The notes below the pieces were generated by a model. The model saw only the letters and a list, made by a program, of their open reading frames with translations. It was not told the DNA's origin and ran no database searches. The translations under genes and the position numbers were made by a program. Positions 1 to 5,674 of a stretch of DNA of 11,319 bases are shown piece by piece (within the stretch, counting starts at the first letter, position 1; the number at the start of each line of letters is the position of its first letter). The stretch is from Chitinophagaceae bacterium. Lineage in GTDB: Bacteria > Bacteroidota > Bacteroidia > Chitinophagales > Chitinophagaceae. Where the stretch lies: the NCBI GenBank assembly GCA_947378615.1, contig CANCKV010000044.1, positions 1-11,319 on the forward strand. The letters are read 5' to 3'.

Positions 1-156
1 GTTCAAACAGAAGGAGCAGTAACGGGGCTAAGACTTTTCTTCTCAGGAGTGCCTATTTTAGGTACACTAATCGCAATGTGGGTAATGAGGAATTATGACT
101 TGACAGAAGAAAAAGCAAGAGAAATAAAGAAGGAGTTGGATGCGAGAAAAAGCTAA
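1..156 (+). CDS. Sugar:cation symporter (GPH/MFS type), C-terminal fragment
   Basis: This frame is open from the first base to TAA at 154-156 and gives the last 51 residues of a protein whose start lies outside the window. It has the tail of a final transmembrane helix (GVPILGTLIAMWVM) followed by a charged cytoplasmic end, MRNYDLTEEKAREIKKELDA. A helix ending in a Y-x-L-T-E-E-x-A-x-E-I-x-x-E-L tail is typical of glycoside-pentoside-hexuronide (GPH) symporters of the major facilitator superfamily, which import mono- or oligosaccharides with a cation. That assignment rests on recalled family resemblance over a short stretch. Substrate cannot be judged. The next gene begins 329 bases later, so it is probably not co-transcribed with it. 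Confidence 0.65.
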   Translation, partial: VQTEGAVTGLRLFFSGVPILGTLIAMWVMRNYDLTEEKAREIKKELDARKS

Positions 157-290
157 ACAAATAGGCGCATAGCGACATAGAAATAGTTTTTTTCTTTATT
201 TTATCTAAAAGAGGTCACATAGAAATTCTACTTTTTGAAAAGAAGTTATAGGGTAGAATAGGGTAGAAAGTCTATGCTTATTCTATTTGT
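157..290. repeat. Imperfect-palindromic intergenic repeat, copy A
   Basis: It begins directly after the symporter stop codon. The ends are inverted: ACAAATAG (157-164) pairs with CTATTTGT (283-290), and GCATAG (167-172) pairs with CTATGC (272-277), separated by a small internal loop. The inner part carries CATAG-type words and CACATAGAAATTCTAC (216-231). A second copy lies inverted at 4638-4710, where 15 of 16 bases of that last word match. Similar CTATGTG-rich intergenic repeats occur in Bacteroidota genomes as far as I recall. It could fold at the 3' end of the symporter transcript and protect or end it, but there is no classic GC stem with a T tract. Confidence 0.6.
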
Positions 291-485
291 CTTTTGTGTG
301 TAGCGTTTATTCTTTTTTTTAGATGAAAATATAATGCTACTCAACATAAGTCATTATGTACAACTTCTTTCCCCCATTTTTTCCTTATCATTATAAAATT
401 GTTATCAAACTTGCTTTATTTTCATTTGAGAAATGGTTTGTAGGTAATTTCTACTTATTTTGCCCACTTGACTACTTTTCACATT
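291..485. other. Non-coding leader region upstream of the T9SS surface protein
   Basis: No reading frame of interest was found on either strand. The stretch is very AT-rich with T tracts. The best promoter-like candidate is TTCATTTG (421-428), one mismatch from the Bacteroidota -7 box TAnnTTTG, with TTG at 399-401 placed 19 bases upstream as the -33 element. That would give an mRNA leader of about 50 bases before the ATG at 486. Nothing else in it is explained. Confidence 0.35.
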
Positions 486-3032
486 ATGAGGAAATACTTG
501 ATACTAATGACTTTTATTAATGTTGCGTTTGCAGCTTTAGGTCAGAAAGGAACATTTATTGCCTTAGATAATACCAAAAGTCTATACTCTTTAGACGTAA
601 ATGGGTGTAATAAAACTCCCCTTAATTTTTGTACCAACTTTGCGGGAAATCCTTTGTCAATTGGTATGTTTGGCAACATATTATACATTAATGACAATAA
701 AGGGAATTTATACAGTAATACCTTAAATGCAAATGGAACTGTAGGTAATTGCACAAAGATTGGTACTTTCTTGAGTAAAAGCAGTGCCATTTATGGGCTT
801 ACTGTCGGGGCAAACGGTATTGTTTATGCCGCAAGTACAAACTTGATAGAAACCTATAATCCTTCTACGAATACTTTTGGCACACTAGGGTATTTGCCTG
901 CCAATTTTAGTATTGGTGGTGATTTATTGATTTATCAGGGTCAGTTATTTGAAGTGTGTAGCAATAATAATGTTCAAGGTGAGAATGACCTAGTAAAGGT
1001 TGATGAACTAAATCCATCTTTAAGTACTATTTACATGAAATTTACTACAAGTAGTATATTTGGTTTTGCAAGCGTTACGATTCCCTGCAGTAAAAATCAA
1101 CTTTTTGCAGTTGACCAATCTGGGAATCTTTTTAACGTGGATATGGAAAACAAAACACAATCAACGACACCTATTTGTAATTTTGGAATAAAAATTAATG
1201 ATGCCGCTAGTATTGCCGAAACAGAAAGTACACCTCCTCCTGACCCTCCGAAAGCAATCAGTCCAATAGTATATTGCGTAAATACTTTATCAACCCAATT
1301 AAATGCAGTTTCAGGTATCAATGACACCTTAAAATGGTATTCCCAATCAATAGGAGGCACTACTATAATGTCACCCACTCCTTTTGTTGGTAGTACTTCA
1401 AGTTCTGATACTTTTTATGTCAGTCAGCTTGATACAACTTCAAAATGCGAAAGTGAAAGGACTCAAATTATTGTTAATGTAGATACGTTCTCTACTCCTT
1501 CAATAAATATAAAAGCGATTTCTACCAATAACTGTTCTAATGGAGTGGCAACCTATAAAGCCTTCATTTCAAATGGAGGCAACAATCCTGTATATCAATG
1601 GCAAATTAATGGAGTCAATGTTGGAACAGATTCAAGTGGGTTTACTTGCAATACGCTAAATCAAAGGGATGCTATCACCTGTCATTTAAAAAGTAGTTTA
1701 TTTTGTACAGTCTCTCAAAATGCAACGAGTAATACAATTATTTATGATACGACCATAAAAGCTGTTCCTTCTATAAGTATTGCAGCTAGTGATAATTCTA
1801 TTTGTTCAGGAACAACTGTTACCTTTTCTGCTACCGAAAATGATGGTGGAAGTACCCCTAAATACCAATGGAAAGTTAATAACGTAATTGTAGGTATTGA
1901 TTCATCTAGTTTAGTCGTCAATAACCTAGTAAATGGCGATAATATTACTTGTACGCTTACAAGTAGCCTTGTTTGTGCGGTCAATAAGACAGTCAAGAGT
2001 TTGCCAATCACTATTACGATTGTTAATCCTCCAATCGTTGATAATATAGTAGGGAACTCCGATGTATGTCAAGGAAAGACAATCAAAATGACGAATGCTA
2101 CATTGGCTGGCATTTGGGAAAGTAAATCATCAAATGTTGCTATCATCGATTCGTTATCAGGAATAGTTACTGGTATAAATGCAGGGAAAGTGATGATAAA
2201 TTATTTAAAATCTAATAAATGTGGAACAACAATACAATCGTTTGAACTGACTGTATCTGATACTGTAAAATTGTATTCAATTGAGGGTCAAACAGCCTTG
2301 TGTAAAGATGAAACGATACAATTGAAGGAAAAGACATTAGGTGGTATTTGGAGTAGTTCAAACATGGCAATTGCCACGATAAATGCTACAAATGGAGTTG
2401 TAACGGGTATTAAAAATGGTAACACATTAATACGCTATGAAACCTCAAATAGTTGTGGAACTGTTTCTGTAACTCAACCTATTTATATAGCAGGTTCAAA
2501 AGTGGATATCAAACCATCTGTTTTAAGGTACCCTACTTGTATATTACCCTTTTCTGGTGCAATGAAAGTAAGCCTTAATGGAAATGAAGCACCCTATAAA
2601 TATTTTTTTAATGGTCTGATGTTTCAAAATACTGAAGAAGTGGCTAATTTAGGTGCAGGCACTTATACTGCTTACGTTTATAATTCTTATGGATGCCTCG
2701 TTGATAGTTTGCCAAATATAGAATTGAAATTAATGGTTGATGCAAGTTGCGATACCTTTTATGTGCCCACTGGTTTTATTCCCAATAGTAACTATGGTGT
2801 AAATAGAATATTGAAACCATTTGGAGGACTTTCTTCAATAGAAAAATTTGATTTTAGAGTATTTAGCAGATTGGGAAATCTAGTTTTTGAATCGCATGAT
2901 CCGAATGTTGGTTGGGATGGTACAGAATTTGGGAAACTAGCTTCAAGTAATACGTATGTATGGTATTTGGAGTATAAATTCATAAACAAATCCCCTCGAA
3001 AAATAAAAGGAACAACAGTATTAATCAGGTAA
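486..3032 (+). CDS. Multi-domain surface protein with T9SS type B C-terminal sorting domain
   Basis: 848 residues from the ATG at 486. A TTG six codons earlier also opens the frame, but the ATG begins exactly at a signal peptide (MRKYLILMTFINVAFAALGQ). Visible order: residues ~22-250, repeated short strands resembling a beta-propeller; ~259-332, an Ig-like domain (YC...LKWY...GGT...FYVSQ...C); ~339-419 and ~428-513, two related PKD/Ig-like modules sharing Y-Q-W-x-(I/V)-N; ~515-590 and ~597-668, two Big2-like modules with GVVTGI-type motifs; ~673-751, a SprB-like repeat (LGAGTYTAYVYNSYGC). The last ~90 residues (FYVPTGFIPNSN...VWYLEYKF...KIKGTTVLIR) form the gliding-motility-type CTD (TIGR04131/CHU_C family), which directs export by type IX secretion. 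The product is likely held at the cell surface. Ligand is unknown. The OmpA gene follows by 66 bases with no terminator between, so they may be partly co-transcribed. Confidence 0.9.
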   Translation: MRKYLILMTFINVAFAALGQKGTFIALDNTKSLYSLDVNGCNKTPLNFCTNFAGNPLSIGMFGNILYINDNKGNLYSNTLNANGTVGNCTKIGTFLSKSSAIYGLTVGANGIVYAASTNLIETYNPSTNTFGTLGYLPANFSIGGDLLIYQGQLFEVCSNNNVQGENDLVKVDELNPSLSTIYMKFTTSSIFGFASVTIPCSKNQLFAVDQSGNLFNVDMENKTQSTTPICNFGIKINDAASIAETESTPPPDPPKAISPIVYCVNTLSTQLNAVSGINDTLKWYSQSIGGTTIMSPTPFVGSTSSSDTFYVSQLDTTSKCESERTQIIVNVDTFSTPSINIKAISTNNCSNGVATYKAFISNGGNNPVYQWQINGVNVGTDSSGFTCNTLNQRDAITCHLKSSLFCTVSQNATSNTIIYDTTIKAVPSISIAASDNSICSGTTVTFSATENDGGSTPKYQWKVNNVIVGIDSSSLVVNNLVNGDNITCTLTSSLVCAVNKTVKSLPITITIVNPPIVDNIVGNSDVCQGKTIKMTNATLAGIWESKSSNVAIIDSLSGIVTGINAGKVMINYLKSNKCGTTIQSFELTVSDTVKLYSIEGQTALCKDETIQLKEKTLGGIWSSSNMAIATINATNGVVTGIKNGNTLIRYETSNSCGTVSVTQPIYIAGSKVDIKPSVLRYPTCILPFSGAMKVSLNGNEAPYKYFFNGLMFQNTEEVANLGAGTYTAYVYNSYGCLVDSLPNIELKLMVDASCDTFYVPTGFIPNSNYGVNRILKPFGGLSSIEKFDFRVFSRLGNLVFESHDPNVGWDGTEFGKLASSNTYVWYLEYKFINKSPRKIKGTTVLIR

Positions 3033-3035
3033 GTA

Positions 3036-3043
3036 TATATTTG
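3036..3043 (+). promoter_or_regulatory. Candidate -7 promoter box of the OmpA-family gene
   Basis: TATATTTG is an exact match to the Bacteroidota -7 consensus TAnnTTTG. It lies four bases after the upstream stop codon and 55 bases before the ATG at 3099, a reasonable leader length. No TTG -33 element is seen at the expected spacing, so this rests on the -7 match alone. If real, the OmpA gene can be expressed apart from its upstream neighbour. Confidence 0.4.
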
Positions 3044-3098
3044 ATGGCTCAATAAGAATAATTTTTATTAATATTGATAAATTTTTAATTAACAAATA

Positions 3099-4448
3099 AT
3101 GAGAAAAACGATTTTAACTCTATCAACCATTTGTATAATGGCTGTTACCTATTCACAATCTAATCAAACGTTTCGAGACCCGTCATTAGGTTTTGGATTC
3201 TTTCTTAAAGACTTTGTTACTCCGGTAAATATCCACAACAATTCTTTGGGTCATGTATTGTCTAAGGGGGACTATGGAAAAATATCTGACATGACACTAG
3301 GGATTCATGTTAATTATAATCAAGGGATTACGTCTCATCTAGATTTTAGGGCATTGCTTGGCGGTACTTTCACAAAATATGGATATTCCCCTAAATATTT
3401 ATCAACCCAAGAAGATTTTGCACTCGATTTAAAAGCACATGTAAATCTAAAATTGCTATCTGATAAGGCATTAATTAACCCATACTTAACTGCAGGACTA
3501 GGTTTGGCTGAATTTAAGGCCAACTATTTATTTGGAAGTATTAATTACGGTTCTGGTTTTGAAGTGAATATTGGCAATGGATCTTTCATCTATATTCAAG
3601 CTGTATATGACAATGTGTTAACCCATAAAAATGTTGATAATCTTAATTATTCAATTGGGTATGCTGCACCATTACCTAAAAAGGTGAAGCCTGCAAAGGT
3701 CATAGAACCTATACAAACGCCTCCAACTCCACCTGCACCTGTAGTAGATAAAGACACTGATGGAGATGGCATTCCTGATAGTAAGGATAAATGTCCTTCG
3801 ATTGCAGGTATTGCAAAATATAATGGTTGTCCAATACCAGACACTGATGGTGATGGTATTAATGACGAACAAGATAGTTGTCCTAAGGTTCCTGGTCTTG
3901 CCCGTTACAACGGCTGTCCAATACCTGATACTGATGGTGATGGGGTGAATGATGAACAAGATAGTTGTCCGAATGTAGCTGGATTGGTACGCTATCACGG
4001 TTGTCCTGTACCTGATACAGATGGTGATGGTATCAACGATGACTTGGATAAATGCCCTACTGTAAAAGGAACTAAAGAAAATTCTGGCTGTCCAGAAATG
4101 CAAAAGAAAATGAATGAATTGGCTAAGAACGTTTATTTCAAATCTGGAGCTTCAAAGATTTCTTCTAAGGTGTATAAAACTATTGACGAAGTGATTGTTG
4201 TTATGAAAGCAAATCCTACTTTAAAACTTTCCATTGAAGGACATACAGACAATACTGGTACAGAATCTGTAAATAAAGACCTATCTCAGGAACGTGCTGA
4301 TGCAATTGTCAGTTACTTGAAAAAGAAAGGAATTGATTCAAAAAGGTTGATTGCAAAGGGTTACGGTTCAGAAAAGCCTGTTGCTGATAACAAGACTGAA
4401 GTAGGTAAAGCTAAAAACAGACGAGTAGAACTTAAGGCTACTTATTAA
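3099..4448 (+). CDS. OmpA-family outer-membrane protein with thrombospondin type 3-like calcium repeats
   Basis: 449 residues. Signal peptide MRKTILTLSTICIMAVTYSQ, then ~170 residues of alternating strands consistent with an N-terminal outer-membrane beta-barrel, a proline-rich linker (~193-218), four 29-residue repeats beginning DTDGDG at residues 219, 248, 277 and 306, and an OmpA C-terminal domain (~337-449). The repeats end in GCP and carry paired cysteines and calcium-binding aspartates, as in TSP3-type linkers. The OmpA domain shows GHTDNTG (Asp384) and NRRVEL (Arg441/Arg442), the residues that in this family bind diaminopimelate of peptidoglycan. It therefore likely anchors the outer membrane, and perhaps the preceding exported protein, to the cell wall. 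A PorP/SprF-like gene, often found beside such pairs, is absent. A strong terminator follows 24 bases after the stop. Confidence 0.92.
   Translation: MRKTILTLSTICIMAVTYSQSNQTFRDPSLGFGFFLKDFVTPVNIHNNSLGHVLSKGDYGKISDMTLGIHVNYNQGITSHLDFRALLGGTFTKYGYSPKYLSTQEDFALDLKAHVNLKLLSDKALINPYLTAGLGLAEFKANYLFGSINYGSGFEVNIGNGSFIYIQAVYDNVLTHKNVDNLNYSIGYAAPLPKKVKPAKVIEPIQTPPTPPAPVVDKDTDGDGIPDSKDKCPSIAGIAKYNGCPIPDTDGDGINDEQDSCPKVPGLARYNGCPIPDTDGDGVNDEQDSCPNVAGLVRYHGCPVPDTDGDGINDDLDKCPTVKGTKENSGCPEMQKKMNELAKNVYFKSGASKISSKVYKTIDEVIVVMKANPTLKLSIEGHTDNTGTESVNKDLSQERADAIVSYLKKKGIDSKRLIAKGYGSEKPVADNKTEVGKAKNRRVELKATY
3753..4100 (+). repeat. Four in-gene 87-bp repeats encoding DTDGDG calcium modules
   Basis: The DTDGDG codons start at 3753, 3840, 3927 and 4014, exactly 87 bases (29 codons) apart, with no length variation. 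Each unit runs DTDGDGxxD-x(5)-CP-x(12)-GCP. The two middle units are most alike at the DNA level, suggesting recent duplication or conversion. They encode the spacer between barrel and peptidoglycan-binding domain. Confidence 0.9.
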
Positions 4449-4472
4449 GTTGCTGTTCTTAAAATAAATGCA

Positions 4473-4511
4473 AAAAGGGAATGTTTAGTTTTATGCTAAA
4501 CATTCCCTTTT
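4473..4511 (+). terminator. Intrinsic terminator after the OmpA-family gene
   Basis: A perfect 16-bp stem, 4473-4488 (AAAAGGGAATGTTTAG) with 4496-4511, closes a 7-base loop and is followed by an AT-rich tract (ATTTTAATAAAAA). The A-rich 5' side would also let it work on the opposite strand. It separates the surface protein/OmpA unit from the next gene. Confidence 0.85.
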
Positions 4512-4932
4512 ATTTTAATAAAAAGAAAAGGTAAAGAACAATTGAATCACTATTAGAAGAAGTCAGATAAGGAATACTGAATAAATAAATTGAGCAGTTA
4601 TAAAATCGTTTCGCTAAGTAGCCCCAAATTCTAGGAAGTAGAATTCCTATGTGAACTTCTTTTTAATAAAAATCTATGTGCTTTCTATATGAACCTATCT
4701 GCCTATGTGTTGAGCTTTTTTTATAAAATTCGTGTTGTTTTCTTTAGTATTAAACCTGAAAATTGCTCAATTTATTTTACCTTTCTAAGGAATATAGAAC
4801 ATTTATTTTGAGGCAACTTATTATGAGGAAATTAGTTACCTCTCATCAATGCAAAGGAAAACCTTGATTGTTTTACCTGCTTTTCTTATTTTCGCTGAAT
4901 AACAACATCATTAAATTATATCAACTTATTTT
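4512..4932. other. Non-coding region with two repeat families
   Basis: No gene is supported. It holds the inverted copy B of the palindromic intergenic repeat (4638-4710), flanked by the inverted pair AAATAAATTGAGCA (4583-4596) and TGCTCAATTTATTT (4765-4778). Further on, GAGGCAACT (4810-4818) and AGTTACCTC (4834-4842) could form an 8-of-9-bp hairpin. TACCTTTC at 4778-4785 is one mismatch from the -7 consensus TAnnTTTG and might serve the gene at 4933, though no -33 element is evident at the right spacing. Confidence 0.55.
4638..4710 (-). repeat. Intergenic repeat, copy B (inverted relative to copy A)
   Basis: Read on the minus strand it starts ACACATAGGC (4710-4701) and ends CACATAGGAATTCTAC (4653-4638), aligning with 157-231 over about 75 bases: best at both ends, loose and slightly gapped in the T-rich middle. 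Three CTATGTG words lie on the plus strand (4647-4653, 4674-4680, 4703-4709). Copy A's far inverted arm (272-290) has no obvious counterpart here, so this copy may be truncated. Confidence 0.6.
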
Positions 4933-5502
4933 ATGGGAGAGATTGAAGAAACAATTAAAGAAGCGATTGAAAGGGCTGAAGAAAGTAGTATCAATTCGAG
5001 AGTGGCCATTATCGTATCATTAGTGGCAACTTTTATGGCATTGTGCAATATCAAAAACAGTAGTATGATACAATCAATGTCTCGCTTGCAGGCGAAAAGT
5101 ATTGATGCATGGTCATACTATCAAGCAAAAAGCACCAAACAAAACCTAGCTTCAAATACCATCGACTTACTCAAACTTCAAGCAGTTCCTGTGAGTGAAA
5201 AAGTCCTAAAAAGCTACGAGGATAAGGTGGAGAAATATGAAAAAGAAAAGGAGGAGATAAAAAAAGAAGCGGAGGAATACGAAAGTCAATACAAAGAACT
5301 CCATGAATTCAATGAACAATTTGAGATTACAGAGGCATTACTCTCCATTTCAATTGCCCTTTTTGGCATCACTGCTCTCACTCAAAAGAGGTGGTTATTC
5401 ATTTTTGCAGTTGTATTGAGTATTTCAGGATTCATACTTGGATTCACCGCATTCTTCAAAGTGAGCCTTATTTCTGAGTTTGTATCAAAAATTCTCGGTT
5501 AA
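4933..5502 (+). CDS. DUF4337-like membrane protein
   Basis: 189 residues from the ATG at 4933. A short acidic amphipathic N-terminus is followed by a membrane segment (~23-41, RVAIIVSLVATFMALCNIK), then DAWSYYQAKSTKQ (~58-70), which resembles the conserved W-x-Y-Y-Q-A-K-S core of the DUF4337 family. A highly charged coiled coil (~85-130, rich in Lys and Glu) precedes two C-terminal membrane helices (~133-150 and ~152-176) split by QKRW. This is an inner-membrane protein of about the usual family length; the function of the family is unknown. It stands alone between two terminators, so the neighbours give no clue. The family call rests on remembered motifs, not a search. Confidence 0.75.
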   Translation: MGEIEETIKEAIERAEESSINSRVAIIVSLVATFMALCNIKNSSMIQSMSRLQAKSIDAWSYYQAKSTKQNLASNTIDLLKLQAVPVSEKVLKSYEDKVEKYEKEKEEIKKEAEEYESQYKELHEFNEQFEITEALLSISIALFGITALTQKRWLFIFAVVLSISGFILGFTAFFKVSLISEFVSKILG

Positions 5503-5533
5503 TAGTTAATTCATAAATGATAATTGTTTATTG

Positions 5534-5568
5534 AAAATGGGAAAGTGATAGAATCGCTTTCCTATTTT
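5534..5568 (+). terminator. Intrinsic terminator after the DUF4337-like gene
   Basis: A 16-bp stem (5534-5549 with 5553-5568) encloses the 3-base loop AGA, with two G-T pairs and a T-rich 3' side (CCTATTTTTAT). It starts 31 bases past the stop codon and insulates the glycosidase gene. Confidence 0.8.
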
Positions 5569-5635
5569 TATGTCTAAACGTTTCTGAAGTTTATAAAATC
5601 AGGATGCGACATAACAGTCAGTTAAACCTGTCAGA

Positions 5636-5643
5636 TAGATTTG
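5636..5643 (+). promoter_or_regulatory. Candidate -7 promoter box of the GH106-like gene, flanked by direct repeats
   Basis: TAGATTTG is an exact match to TAnnTTTG, 31 bases upstream of the ATG at 5675. It is bracketed by two copies of CAGTCA(G/A)TTA at 5615-5624 and 5644-5653 (9 of 10 identical, 29 bases start to start). A repeat on each side of a promoter core is a plausible operator arrangement for a sugar-responsive regulator; no regulator gene is present nearby. The -33 element is not clear. Confidence 0.45.
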
Positions 5644-5674
5644 CAGTCAATTACGAATCTTAAAACTTTTTATA

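Noticed and set aside
468..485. TTG start for the T9SS surface protein
   Set aside because: The ATG at 486 places a normal signal peptide at the very N-terminus; the TTG adds six residues with no support.
3672..4103. Minus-strand frame of 143 codons opposite the OmpA gene
   Set aside because: It stays open only because the DTDGDG codons repeat; the plus-strand protein is strongly supported.
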